A stretch of 64,000 bases of DNA from contig NZ_JACVWU010000029.1 of NCBI RefSeq assembly GCF_014596915.1, forward strand, positions 1 through 64,000, in the 5' to 3' direction. Position numbers and translations under genes: made by a program. Origin of the DNA: Streptomyces sp. TRM68416. Lineage in GTDB: Bacteria; Actinomycetota; Actinomycetes; Streptomycetales; Streptomycetaceae. Positions within the stretch are counted from its first letter, which is position 1. Each line of letters begins with the position of its first letter. The notes under the pieces were generated by a model. It was given only the letters and a program-made list of their open reading frames with translations, was not told where the DNA came from and ran no database searches. Below, piece after piece: positions 25,518-35,802 of the stretch.

Positions 25518-26267
25518 ATGCCGCGACGACCCGCCGTCTCCGCCCACCGCGGCGGCTCCGAACGCGCCCGGGCCGCCACCTGGGAGGCCTACGAGGACGC
25601 GCTGCTGAGCGGCGCGGAGTACGTCGAGTTCGACATCCGGCGTACGGCCGACGGCGTCCTCGTCGTCTACCACGACGCCCGCGTCGACCACACCGGACCC
25701 CTGCTGTCCGACATCTCGCACGCCGAGCTCGGCGAGCGGGCCGGATACGCCGTGCCGGTCGTGGACGAGGTCATGGAGCTGATCGCCGGGAAGCTCGTCG
25801 GCCATCTGGACCTGAAGGAGACCGGCTACGAGCGCGAGGTGATCGACCGGGCCGTCACCCTGCTCGGCGCGGACGGGTTCGTCGCCACCACCCTGGAGGA
25901 CCGTTCCGTCGCGGCGATCAGCGCCGCGTTCCCCCGTGTGCGCACCGCGCTGTCCCTGGGACGCGACCGCGCGGAGACCGGCTGGGCGCGGCTGCCCGGC
26001 ACCCGGCTCAGCGAGCTGCTGCCGATGCGGCGGGTGCGCGCCTGCGGCGCCACCGGCGTCGCGGTGCACCAGCGCCTCGCGCGGGCGAGCGTGCTGCGCG
26101 AGGCCACCCGGCACGGACTGTTCACCATGGTGTGGACGGTCAACGACGACACCCTGATGCAGACCTTCCTCAGCCATCCCCGGGTGGATGTGCTGATCAC
26201 CGACCGGCCCCGGCGGGCCGTGGCCCTGCGGGGCGAGCCGAGGGAGCCCGAGCGCACGCTTCGCTGA
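25518..26267 (+). CDS. Glycerophosphodiester phosphodiesterase
   Basis: A 249-aa TIM-barrel protein. It shows HRGG at the N-terminus (residues 10-13), the metal ligands in VEFDIRRTADGVLVVYHDA (Glu-x-Asp, then His-Asp) and the late VWTVND strand, all conserved in GDPD. It would hydrolyse glycerophosphodiesters to glycerol 3-phosphate and an alcohol. With no signal peptide it should act in the cytoplasm, on recycled membrane lipids or teichoic-acid fragments. It lies 6 bp after the CorA-like gene. Confidence 0.85.
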   Translation: MPRRPAVSAHRGGSERARAATWEAYEDALLSGAEYVEFDIRRTADGVLVVYHDARVDHTGPLLSDISHAELGERAGYAVPVVDEVMELIAGKLVGHLDLKETGYEREVIDRAVTLLGADGFVATTLEDRSVAAISAAFPRVRTALSLGRDRAETGWARLPGTRLSELLPMRRVRACGATGVAVHQRLARASVLREATRHGLFTMVWTVNDDTLMQTFLSHPRVDVLITDRPRRAVALRGEPREPERTLR

Positions 26268-26291
26268 GCCCGCCCGGGGTACCCCGCACCA

Positions 26292-26320
26292 TTGACAAGA
26301 GCCCGCTCAAGTTTTGTGCT
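26292..26320 (+). promoter_or_regulatory. Predicted promoter upstream of dnaK
   Basis: TTGACA (26292-26297) is followed 17 bp later by a poor -10 (TGTGCT). A CTCAAG half-site within it resembles one arm of the HAIR element bound by HspR (CTTGAGT-N7-ACTCAAG), but the second arm is not convincing. Confidence 0.3.
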
Positions 26321-26356
26321 GGAGTTCGGAAAGCGCCCTGGCGGAAGGGGACAGCG

Positions 26357-28213
<1,857 letters not shown>

Positions 28214-28356
28214 CCTCCCGCGCCCCCGAGTTCAGCCCCCGGCCCGCTCCCACTCCCGGCCCCGGCGCTCCGGACGCGGGCCGGGCGAGGCGCGGAGAGC
28301 GGGGCCGGAGGGCGGGGGCGTGAAGCCCGGAGGGGTGCGGGGCGTGAGCCTCGGCG

Positions 28357-28436
28357 GGTGCGAGGGCCCTAGGGTGCGAGGGCCGTAGGAGGCGAGGCCC
28401 GTAGGGCGCGAGGGGCGGAGGGCGCGAGGCGCTGGG
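28357..28436 (+). repeat. Degenerate 16-bp tandem repeat, five units
   Basis: Units begin at 28357, 28373, 28389, 28405 and 28421. The first two are nearly identical (GGTGCGAGGGCC-C/G-TAG) and later units diverge (for example GGCGCGAGGGGCGGAG). The array lies between the dnaK stop and the convergent methyltransferase in an extremely G-rich 245-bp spacer that contains no gene. Confidence 0.65.
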
Positions 28437-28458
28437 GGTGGCGGCACGAGGCTCGCGG

Positions 28459-29235
28459 TCAAGGCTTGCGGGCGACTCCCGCGTAGACCGGCACGATGCC
28501 CTCCGCCTGGGCCGCCACGTCCTCGGGCTCCGGCCGCCACCCCGAGACCGGGATCACGCCCGGGCCCAGCAGCTCCAGGCCGTCGAAGAAGCGGGAGAAC
28601 TCGGCGAGGGAACGCGGGTGGAAGGGCGTGCCGCTGCGCCGGAAGTGCTCGGCGGCCTTCCCGATGGCCTCGGGGTTGAGATCCGGGGTGACCTGGGAGA
28701 CCACCAGGTAGCTGCCCGGGGCCAGGGCCTCGACGTACCGCTTCAGCAGGCCGTGGACCTCGTCGCCCAGGTAGTGGGTGAGCGCCACCAGCGACAGGGC
28801 GACCGGCTCGGCGAAGTCCAGCGACTCGGCCGCCTGCGTCAGGATCGCCCCGGGGTCGCGGACGTCCGCGTGCAGATACTGCGTGGTGCCCTCGGCGGAG
28901 CTGTGCAGCAGCGCCTCGGCGTGCCGCAGCACGATCGGGTCGTTGTCCGCGTACACCACCTTCGCCTCGGCCGCGACCCGCTGCGCCACCTGGTGCAGGT
29001 TGGGCTCGGTCGGGATGCCCGTGCCGATGTCCAGGAACTGCCGGATCCCCGCCTCGGCGGCGACCCGGGTCGCCCGGTGCATGAACCGCCGGTTGGCGCG
29101 CGCCCCGCGCAGCACGGTGCCGTCCACGGCGAGGATCTTCCGGGCCAGCTCCTCGTCCACCGGGTAGTTGTCCTTGCCGCCGAGCCACCAGTCGTAGACC
29201 CGGGCCGGATGCGGCCTGCTCGTGTCGATCCTCAT
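28459..29235 (-). CDS. SAM-dependent methyltransferase of the SAV2177/DUF574 family
   Basis: A 258-aa protein with the family's N-terminal signature RPHPARVYDWWLGGKDNYPVDEE, the SAM-binding motif FLDIGTGIPTEPN (residues 67-79) and the acidic VVYADNDPIVLRHA end of strand 2. The family is greatly expanded in Streptomyces, and its substrates are unknown. It lies 42 bp after the DUF5753 regulator on the same strand and is probably cotranscribed. Confidence 0.85.
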   Translation of the reverse strand: MRIDTSRPHPARVYDWWLGGKDNYPVDEELARKILAVDGTVLRGARANRRFMHRATRVAAEAGIRQFLDIGTGIPTEPNLHQVAQRVAAEAKVVYADNDPIVLRHAEALLHSSAEGTTQYLHADVRDPGAILTQAAESLDFAEPVALSLVALTHYLGDEVHGLLKRYVEALAPGSYLVVSQVTPDLNPEAIGKAAEHFRRSGTPFHPRSLAEFSRFFDGLELLGPGVIPVSGWRPEPEDVAAQAEGIVPVYAGVARKP

Positions 29236-29277
29236 GGGGGTGTCGTCTCCTCGGGGCGATCGCGGTGGTCACGGGGC

Positions 29278-30141
29278 TCAGAAGTCGTCGCGGCTCTCCC
29301 GCAGCAGCTTCTGGGTGCGCTCGGCCGAGGCGGCGGCCGTGGACATGTGGTCCAGGACCTCCAGATGGGCGGCGACCTCGGTACGGGAGTCCAGGTAGAG
29401 CGCGCCGGTCAGGTACTCGGTGAACACCATGTCCGGCAGTTCGGGCTCGGCGAACCGGAACAGTGTGAACGGCGCGTACGTCCCGGGATGCGGGCCGACG
29501 GTGAACTCGGCTATCTGCAGCGTGACCCGGTCCCGCTCGGCGAACTCCAGCAGTTTGTCGAGCTGTTCGCGCATCACGGACCCGCGGACGCTCACCGGAC
29601 GCCGCAGCACCGTCTCGTCCATGATCACCCACAGGTGGGGCCGGTCCGGGCTCTCCAGCAGCCGCTGCCGCTCCATCCGCAACGACACATGCCGCTCGAT
29701 CGTCTCCGGCCCGGTCTGCCCGATCGTGCCCGCCTCCAGCACGGCACGGGCATAGTCCTCGGTCTGCAACAGGCCGGGCACGAAGTGCGGTTCGTAGGAG
29801 CGGATGATCCGGGCCGCGCCCTCCAGACTCACGTACATGCTGAACCAGTCCGGCAGCACATCGTGGAACCGCTGCCACCAGCCCGGCTGGTTCGCCTCCT
29901 CGGCCAGCGAGACGAACGCCGCGGCCTCGTCCTCGGCGACTCCGTACGTCTCCAACAGCACCTGTACGTACGGTATTTTCAGCGCGACCTCGGCCATCTC
30001 CATCCGCCGTACGGTCGCCGAGGCCACGCGCAGGACCCGGGCGGCCTCGTCCCGCCCCAGTCCGGCCGCCTCCCGCAGCTCCTGAAGCCGTTTGCCGAGC
30101 ACCACCTGGCCCACGGTGGGCGCAGGCCGCCGCTCACTCAC
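29278..30141 (-). CDS. XRE-type HTH regulator with DUF5753 domain
   Basis: A 287-aa protein: an XRE helix-turn-helix (residues 12-70, GKRLQELREAAGLGRDEAARVLRVASATVRRMEM) followed by a DUF5753 domain with its hallmark VPGLLQTEDYARAV and LHVWxIMDET-like strand (PHLWVIMDETVL). Such regulators are common in Streptomyces and often pair with small DUF397 proteins, but none is visible here; the downstream gene is a methyltransferase. Its target is unknown. Confidence 0.85.
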   Translation of the reverse strand: MSERRPAPTVGQVVLGKRLQELREAAGLGRDEAARVLRVASATVRRMEMAEVALKIPYVQVLLETYGVAEDEAAAFVSLAEEANQPGWWQRFHDVLPDWFSMYVSLEGAARIIRSYEPHFVPGLLQTEDYARAVLEAGTIGQTGPETIERHVSLRMERQRLLESPDRPHLWVIMDETVLRRPVSVRGSVMREQLDKLLEFAERDRVTLQIAEFTVGPHPGTYAPFTLFRFAEPELPDMVFTEYLTGALYLDSRTEVAAHLEVLDHMSTAAASAERTQKLLRESRDDF

Positions 30142-30375
30142 GCCACGCCTCCCCTACGCGCCGAAGTCCCCGTGCAGTGTGCCACGTTCCGGTTACGGCG
30201 GCACCGGTGCCGAGGTGAGGCGCTCGCCACTGCCGCCCGGGCATGACCCGGGAGGTAATCGACCCCGGCGGGTGCGCGCGAGAACGTGGTGTCACCGGGT
30301 TCCGGGCCGGCGCACTCCGGTCCGGGACCCGGTCCCACCGCCGCTCGACCCCGACCCTACGGAGGGTGATTCGCC

Positions 30376-30801
30376 ATGTCCGCGACCCAGCTTGCCGCGC
30401 TCGCCCGGACCTCCCACCCGCAGACCGCCCTGCGCCGCTTCCTGGCCCTGGACGCGGCCGTGACCGGCGCGAACGCCCTCGCCTACCTGGCCGCTTCCGG
30501 GCCGTTGGGGGACCTGCTGGGGGTCGACCCGGCGCTGCTGCTCGTACTCGGCGCCTTCCTCGCCGCATACGCCACCGCGGTCGCCCTCCTCGCCTCCCGC
30601 CCCCGGCCGGCCGCGTTCCCGGTGCGCGCGGTGATCGAGGCCAACTTCGCCTGGGCGGCGCTCAGTCTGGTCGCCCTCGCCGTCTGGCTCACGCCGACCA
30701 CGGCCGGCGCGGTGTGGACGGTACTCCAGGCGCTGACCGTGGCCGGGTTCGCCGGGGTGCAGTACGCGGCACTGAGGGCACGTCAGGGCATCAGCGACTG
30801 A
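30376..30801 (+). CDS. Small four-helix membrane protein of unknown function
   Basis: A 141-aa protein behind GGAGGGT with four hydrophobic segments (around residues 25-45, 52-72, 85-105 and 110-130) and short polar loops. No catalytic residues or family motif are evident. Its 3' end overlaps the 3' end of the convergent HTH gene by 19 bp, so read-through interference is likely. Confidence 0.7.
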   Translation: MSATQLAALARTSHPQTALRRFLALDAAVTGANALAYLAASGPLGDLLGVDPALLLVLGAFLAAYATAVALLASRPRPAAFPVRAVIEANFAWAALSLVALAVWLTPTTAGAVWTVLQALTVAGFAGVQYAALRARQGISD

Positions 30802-31583
30802 AGGTACTTGACCGTCGCCGGGTCGGCCGGGAGGAGGGTCTCGATGGCCAGCTCGGCGACGGTGACGTCCATCGGGGTGTTGAACGTGGAGATCGAGGAG
30901 ATGAACGACAGCGTCCGGCCGTCGTGCTCGACCTGCATCGGCAGCGCGAAGTACGGTACGGGCGCGGCCGGTTCCTCGCCGGGCGCGCCCTCCGGCACCG
31001 GGTACGCCGCCACCTCCTCGTACAGCTCCCGCAGTTCGTCCGAGCGGTACAGCGCGATCTGCCGTTCCATCTGGGCGAGCAGATGGCCGCGCCACTCGCG
31101 CAGGTTGCGGATGCGCGGCGCGATGCCCTCCGGGTGCAGGGTCAGGCGCATCGCGTTCAGCGGGGGCGCGAGCAGGTGCTCGGGGATGCCCTCCAGCAGC
31201 ATCAGGATGCCCCGGTTGGCGGCCAGCACGTTGTACCTGGCGTCGACGACCAGCGCCGGGTACGGCTCGTAGCCCTGGATGAGCCGCTCCATGCCCTCGC
31301 GCAGCGCGTCAAGCGACGGGTCGTCCAGCGGGGTCTCCGGGTAGTGCGGGGCGTAACCGGCCGCCAGCAGCAGGGCGTTGCGCTCCCGTACCGGAACGTC
31401 CAGGTGCTCGGCGAGCCGCAGCACCATCTCCTCGCTGGGCCGCGAGCGGCCCGTCTCGATGAAGCTGATGTGCCGGGCGGAGGAGTCCGCGCGCAGGGCC
31501 AGCTCCAACTGGCTGATCCGCCGTTGCTCCCGCCAGGCCCGCAGCAGCGGGCCGACGCCCCGGTCGGTTGCGGTGATGGCCAT
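30783..31583 (-). CDS. XRE-type HTH regulator with a MmyB-like ligand-binding domain
   Basis: Start ATG 31583 gives 266 aa; a longer frame is open upstream but overlaps the dehydratase gene. The HTH lies at residues 12-70 (LRAWREQRRISQLELALRADSSARHISFIETGRSRPSEEMVLRLAEHLDVP), followed by a MmyB-like PAS-related domain (NALLLAAGYAPHYPE, YPALVVDARYNVLAANRG). In this group the second domain is thought to bind small ligands and control nearby metabolic or efflux genes. It diverges from the pterin dehydratase gene by 117 bp, a possible target. Confidence 0.85.
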   Translation of the reverse strand: MAITATDRGVGPLLRAWREQRRISQLELALRADSSARHISFIETGRSRPSEEMVLRLAEHLDVPVRERNALLLAAGYAPHYPETPLDDPSLDALREGMERLIQGYEPYPALVVDARYNVLAANRGILMLLEGIPEHLLAPPLNAMRLTLHPEGIAPRIRNLREWRGHLLAQMERQIALYRSDELRELYEEVAAYPVPEGAPGEEPAAPVPYFALPMQVEHDGRTLSFISSISTFNTPMDVTVAELAIETLLPADPATVKYLQSLMP

Positions 31584-31700
31584 ACCAGGACCGTAGACGA
31601 CGACCGGGACACGGGCGAAGCGACCCCTCGTGACCAGGGCTTCGGCGGTTCTTCTGTGGCACGCTGAGAGAGAACCCGCAGCCCTGGAAGGAGCGAGGCC

Positions 31701-32006
31701 ATGCCCCTCGAACCGCTGTCGCAGAAGGAGATCGAGGACCGGCTCGCGGAGCTGCCGGGCTGGTCGCTCGACGGCGACCGCCTCACCCGGCTGTACCGGC
31801 TCGCCACCCACTTCGCGGCCACCGCCCTGGTCGTGCACATCGCCCAGGTCCAGGAGGAGCTCGACCACCACTCCGACCTCACCCTCGGCTACAACACCGT
31901 CTCCCTGTCCGTGAACACGCACAGCGTGGGCGGCGCGGTGACCGAGAAGGACTTCGAGCTCGCGCAGCAGGTCGAGGCGCTGGCCCCGGGCCACGGGGCA
32001 CAGTGA
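31701..32006 (+). CDS. Pterin-4a-carbinolamine dehydratase
   Basis: A 101-aa protein with the conserved site of the PCD/DCoH family: ELDHHSDLTLGYNTVSLSVNTHSVGGAVTEKD, giving His56-His57, Tyr64, His74 and the following Asp. It recycles 4a-hydroxytetrahydrobiopterin to quinonoid dihydropterin. No aromatic amino acid hydroxylase is encoded nearby, so it may serve one encoded elsewhere or act on other pterins, such as molybdopterin-related ones. It is followed after 4 bp by the methyltransferase at 32011, probably cotranscribed. Confidence 0.88.
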   Translation: MPLEPLSQKEIEDRLAELPGWSLDGDRLTRLYRLATHFAATALVVHIAQVQEELDHHSDLTLGYNTVSLSVNTHSVGGAVTEKDFELAQQVEALAPGHGAQ

Positions 32007-32010
32007 CGGC

Positions 32011-32754
32011 GTGCTCGACTACGACAAGGAAGCCGACGTCTACGACGCCAGCCGCGGCGGCGAGGCCCGGGCCGCCGCGGCCGCGGACGCGGTGCTCGGC
32101 CTGATCCCGGACGGCGCCCGCACACTCCTCGACGTCGGCTGCGGCACCGGCATCGTCACCCGCCGGCTCACGACGGCCCGGCCCGCCCTGCGGGTGACGG
32201 GCGCCGACCTGACGTACGGGATGGTCCGGATGGCGGCGGCCCGGCTGCCCGGCGCGGTGGTCCTCGCGGACAGCCGGCGGCTGCCGTTCCCGGACGGGAC
32301 CTTCGACGCGGTCACCAGCATCTGGCTGCTGCACCTGCTCGACCGCGGCGACGACATGGGCGCCGTCGTCGCCGAGTGCGCGCGGGTGCTGCGGCCCGGC
32401 GGGGTGTACGTGACCACCGTCGACAAGGCCGCCGCCCACGACGTCGGCAGCGACATCGACGCCGTGCTCGCACCGCGCCCGCGCCGCGCCGCCCCCGACG
32501 CGGCGGCCCGCGTCGAGGCCCGCGCCGCCGAACACGGCCTGGACCCGGCCGGACGCGCCCGCTTCACCGGCCTCGGCCAGGGCCGCAGCCCCCGCCGTAC
32601 GGTGGCCGACCTGCGCCGCGGCTGGTTCACCCAGCTCCCGCCGGGCGCCGCGCTCACCGAACGGTTCGCCACCGAGCTGGAGGCGCTCCCGGACCCCGAC
32701 CGCCCCCGCCCCGACCCGGTCTTCAGCCTCCGCGCGTTCCGGAAACCCGGCTGA
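32011..32754 (+). CDS. Class I SAM-dependent methyltransferase
   Basis: The GTG start at 32011 lies 4 bp after the dehydratase stop. The 247-aa protein has the Rossmann SAM motif LLDVGCGTGIVTRRL (about residue 40), an acidic strand-2 end in VTGADLTYGMV and the YDRG-like LPFPDGTFDAVTSIWLLHLL core of UbiE/COQ5-type enzymes. The substrate is unknown. No terminator is obvious before the 137-bp spacer. Confidence 0.8.
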   Translation: MLDYDKEADVYDASRGGEARAAAAADAVLGLIPDGARTLLDVGCGTGIVTRRLTTARPALRVTGADLTYGMVRMAAARLPGAVVLADSRRLPFPDGTFDAVTSIWLLHLLDRGDDMGAVVAECARVLRPGGVYVTTVDKAAAHDVGSDIDAVLAPRPRRAAPDAAARVEARAAEHGLDPAGRARFTGLGQGRSPRRTVADLRRGWFTQLPPGAALTERFATELEALPDPDRPRPDPVFSLRAFRKPG

Positions 32755-32853
32755 ACCGTCGCGGCCCGGCGCCCTCCTCGGCGGCAAGGTGGCGGCCGCG
32801 CCGCGGCCCGTCGTCCGCACGCCGTGATCGCCCAGGGGTACTCGGCGGACGGA

Positions 32854-32887
32854 CCGGGGTGCGTGCCGTCACCGGCACGCACCCCGG
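32854..32887. terminator. Terminator of the GH74 gene
   Basis: A perfect 15-bp stem (32854-32868 with 32873-32887, loop TCAC) lies immediately after the GH74 stop codon on the minus strand. Confidence 0.85.
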
Positions 32888-32891
32888 CGGC

Positions 32892-35546
32892 TCAACTCAC
32901 CGTGCAGGACCGGTCACCGACCTTGAACGCGGTCGGTTTGCCGTTCGCGCCCGACCAGTTGCCCGTGAAGCCGAAGCCCACGGACGAGCCGGCCGCCACG
33001 TTGCCGTTCCAGCCGACGTTCTTCGCCGTGACCGACGCACCCGACTGCGTAGGGTCGGCGTTCCACATCTGGGTGACTTTCTGGCCGTCGGGGAAGGACC
33101 AGGTCAGCGCCCAGTCGGACCAGGCACTCGTCCCGGTGTTGGCCAGCTGCACATCCGCCTGGAAGCCGCCCGACCACTGATTGGTGATCTTGTACGTCAC
33201 CGCGCAGGCGCCGGTCGGGGTGGGGTCGGGCCCGGGATCGGTGCCGCCGGTGTCGGAGCTGTCGCCGTAGACGACCCCCCGCCCGTTGGTCGAGACGTAC
33301 ACCCGGCCGTAGACCCGCGGGTCACCGGTGATCGCTGCTCCGGTCCAACCCCACTGGTGGGCGTCGTCGTTGATCCGGGTCCAGGTGGCACCCTCGTCCG
33401 TGGAGCGGAAGATGCCGCGCACGCCGCCGATCTTCGCGCTGGTGTACAGCGTCTGGTACGAGGCTCCCGGCGCCGCCTTGCCGAAGCCCACGGTGTCGGC
33501 CTGCTCGACGCCCGGCAGCTTGGTGAAGCTCGCGCCGCCGTTGGTGGAGTGCCACAGCCCGTACGTGCCCCCGCTCTCCCCGCCGGCGAGCCACACGTCG
33601 CCCTTCTTGCCGGGCAGCGCCTTGAAGCGGACGCTGTCACCGCTCGGCAGCCCGCCGGCCGGGGACTCCGTGAAGCTCGCGCCGCCGTTCGTGCTCACGT
33701 AGAATTTCCCGGACTTGAAGCCGTAGAAGACCTGTGGGTCGACCCGGTCGGACTCGACGATCGCGCCCGCCGGGATGCCGGACGACGCCGACCAGGAGGT
33801 GCCGAAGCCGGTCGCGTGGTGCACGCCCGCGCCCTGCGGGCTCCACACGAACCGGCTGCCGTCGGCCGCCGCGGCCACCGTGCCGCCGCCGCTGACGCCC
33901 GAAGGGTCCTGTCCCGCGAACCAGTTGGCGCCGTTGTCGGTGGAGAAGGCGATGTGCGGCCCCGAGTCCAGGTCGCCGACCCGGACGACCGTGTTCGGGT
34001 CGGACTCGGCGAAGTCCAGGCTGGTCGTCGTGGTGAAGTTGGGCCGGGTGTACATCATCGCCGGCACCTTGGTCAGATCCGTGTGCCGGAACCCGCCGAT
34101 GTCACCGAGGGCGCTCAGCAGCGGTGCGCCCGACGGGGGAGAGGCGAGGTCGTTGACGGCCGTCTCCTCCAGGCCCCGCACCATCGGCTTGATGGTGAAC
34201 CGCGTGTCGCCGTCCCAGTCGGTGAGGTTCTCGGTGCCGTAGATCGTGGCGCCCGTGCCGTACATCATCCGGTCGGAGTTGAACGGGTCGATCTCCAACG
34301 CCTCGGTCATCCAGCCGAGTTTGGGCGTCTGCTCCGGCGGCTCCGGGTTCGCGCCCCAGGTCAGCCAGGGCGAGGAGGAGACGTCCATGGTGTAGCGGTT
34401 GGCGCGTTCGGGGTACGAGGTGTAGTCCCAGGCCTTCGTCCAGGTGGCGCCGGAGTCGGTGGAGCGGAAGATCTGCGTGTCCGGCCACCAGGAGCTGTAG
34501 GCCGTCGCCATCACCGTGCCGGGGTTCTGCCGGTCGACGGTCAGTCCGCTGAACCCGTAGTAGGTGTCGGCCTCGGCGACCGGGCTGATGTCCGTCCAGG
34601 TGCCCGTCGCGGTCGCGTACCGCCACAGTCGGCCCTTGCCGCCGTCGTACGGGCCGCCGCTGTCGCTGTACGCCAGGTAGAGGTAGCCGTTCTCCGCGTC
34701 CAGGACGCCCTTGTGGGCCAGATGGCCGGTCGGCTGCCCGGCGAGGCGGGTCCAGGTCGCGCCCGCGTCCGTCGACCGGTACACGGCGTTGTCCTTGTCG
34801 GCGACCCCGACGTAGATCGTCCGCGTGGCGTTGCCCGAGGTGCCGGTGGACTCGTCGAAGGTGACCCAGACGATGCCCTGGTTGTCGCTCGCGTAGCCGC
34901 TCGGGTCGTTCGGGTCCTGCCGGTAGTTGCCGACGTTGGGGAAGTCCGTCACCTGCGACCAGCTCGCCCCGGAGTCCGTCGACCGCCACAGGCCCTTGCC
35001 GCTCGGGGCGCCCAGGTAGAGCACGCTGTTGCGGTTCGGGTCGACCGCGAGCCGCTCGCCCATGCCCCGGCCGGGCATGTTGCCGCCCAGCTTGAACGGC
35101 AGATCGGCCTTCCGCCAGCTCGCGCCCCGGTCCGAGGAGCGCAGGACCGCGCCGTTCTTCGGGTCCCAGCTGTTGGTGTACGTGCCGACCGCGGCGTACA
35201 CCTTGTCCGGGTCGATGGAGTCGGAGGCCAGGCTCACCACCCCGGTGTGCCCCCAGTCGTCCCAGCCGACCGAGTCGAGCAGCGGTGTCCACGTCTTGGA
35301 GGACTCCACCCAGCGGTAGGCGCCGCCGATGTCGGTACGGGCGTAGGCGAGGTTCTTCTCGGAGCGGTTGAACACGATGCCGGGGACGAAACCGCCGCCG
35401 TCGATGCGGGCGTTCTTCCAGGTGTAGGTGTCGGCGGCGATCGCCACCGGCGTCTTCTCGGACTCGGCGGCCAGCACGGGCGGGGTGCCCGCGAGCAGAC
35501 CGGCGGCCAGCGCCAGCACGGCCGTGAGGATGCGGGTTCTTCGCAC
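32892..35546 (-). CDS. Secreted xyloglucanase, GH74 with C-terminal CBM2
   Basis: An 884-aa protein with a signal peptide (MRRTRILTAVLALAAGLLAGTPPVLA), a two-lobed beta-propeller GH74 domain (about residues 45-760) with many BNR/Asp-box turns such as STDSGASW, and a catalytic-type Asp in ARTDIGGAYRW. A short Gly/Pro/Asp linker precedes a family 2 cellulose-binding module (about 780-884, ITNQWSGGFQADVQLAN...). It should cut xyloglucan associated with cellulose outside the cell. An AGCGCT-core palindrome overlaps its leader, so a LacI-type repressor probably controls it. Confidence 0.88.
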   Translation of the reverse strand: MRRTRILTAVLALAAGLLAGTPPVLAAESEKTPVAIAADTYTWKNARIDGGGFVPGIVFNRSEKNLAYARTDIGGAYRWVESSKTWTPLLDSVGWDDWGHTGVVSLASDSIDPDKVYAAVGTYTNSWDPKNGAVLRSSDRGASWRKADLPFKLGGNMPGRGMGERLAVDPNRNSVLYLGAPSGKGLWRSTDSGASWSQVTDFPNVGNYRQDPNDPSGYASDNQGIVWVTFDESTGTSGNATRTIYVGVADKDNAVYRSTDAGATWTRLAGQPTGHLAHKGVLDAENGYLYLAYSDSGGPYDGGKGRLWRYATATGTWTDISPVAEADTYYGFSGLTVDRQNPGTVMATAYSSWWPDTQIFRSTDSGATWTKAWDYTSYPERANRYTMDVSSSPWLTWGANPEPPEQTPKLGWMTEALEIDPFNSDRMMYGTGATIYGTENLTDWDGDTRFTIKPMVRGLEETAVNDLASPPSGAPLLSALGDIGGFRHTDLTKVPAMMYTRPNFTTTTSLDFAESDPNTVVRVGDLDSGPHIAFSTDNGANWFAGQDPSGVSGGGTVAAAADGSRFVWSPQGAGVHHATGFGTSWSASSGIPAGAIVESDRVDPQVFYGFKSGKFYVSTNGGASFTESPAGGLPSGDSVRFKALPGKKGDVWLAGGESGGTYGLWHSTNGGASFTKLPGVEQADTVGFGKAAPGASYQTLYTSAKIGGVRGIFRSTDEGATWTRINDDAHQWGWTGAAITGDPRVYGRVYVSTNGRGVVYGDSSDTGGTDPGPDPTPTGACAVTYKITNQWSGGFQADVQLANTGTSAWSDWALTWSFPDGQKVTQMWNADPTQSGASVTAKNVGWNGNVAAGSSVGFGFTGNWSGANGKPTAFKVGDRSCTVS

Positions 35547-35561
35547 GGGGACTCCTTGGGG

Positions 35562-35575
35562 GGTAAGCGCTTTCC
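35562..35575. promoter_or_regulatory. LacI-type operator-like palindrome upstream of GH74
   Basis: GGTAAGCGCTTTCC is symmetric at 12 of 14 positions around AGCGCT, the core of the CebR box, but with different arms. It lies 3 bp upstream of the AAGGAG ribosome binding site of the GH74 gene. Confidence 0.45.
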
Positions 35576-35705
35576 GTCCACTGCGAGAGGTGCCGGGCGA
35601 CCCTCAGTGCGGGTGAGGATCGCCCGGCCGAGAGGCCCCGCCGTCAGGTGGCGGGACCACGCACACGAAGCTCTCGCGCGCTACCGCAGGAGAGGGCCGA
35701 GATGC

Positions 35706-35788
35706 AGCGCCCCTTCAGGGGCGCGGGGAACTGCGCGACCAGCCCAAACGGACCCGCAGCCGAATCACGGCCAACCCAGCGGAGCGCT
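35706..35788 (+). repeat. Intergenic repeat, copy 3
   Basis: It starts with an AGCGCCCC-ttca-GGGGCGC hairpin, then GGGGAACTGCGCGACCAGCC, ACCCGCAGCCGAA and GGCCAACCCAGCGGAGCGCT, collinear with copy 2 at 18319-18410. It occupies the gap between the GH48 stop and the GH74 promoter region and its hairpin may terminate GH48 transcription. Confidence 0.75.
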
Positions 35789-35802
35789 TCGCGGGGGCTG
35801 GA

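Noticed and set aside
21477..26177. Very long open frames on the minus strand opposite the DUF2201, OsmC, CorA-like and GDPD genes
   Set aside because: They lack ribosome binding sites and recognisable domains and have biased, low-complexity Gly/Val/Asp composition. At this G+C such antisense frames are expected by chance opposite genes.
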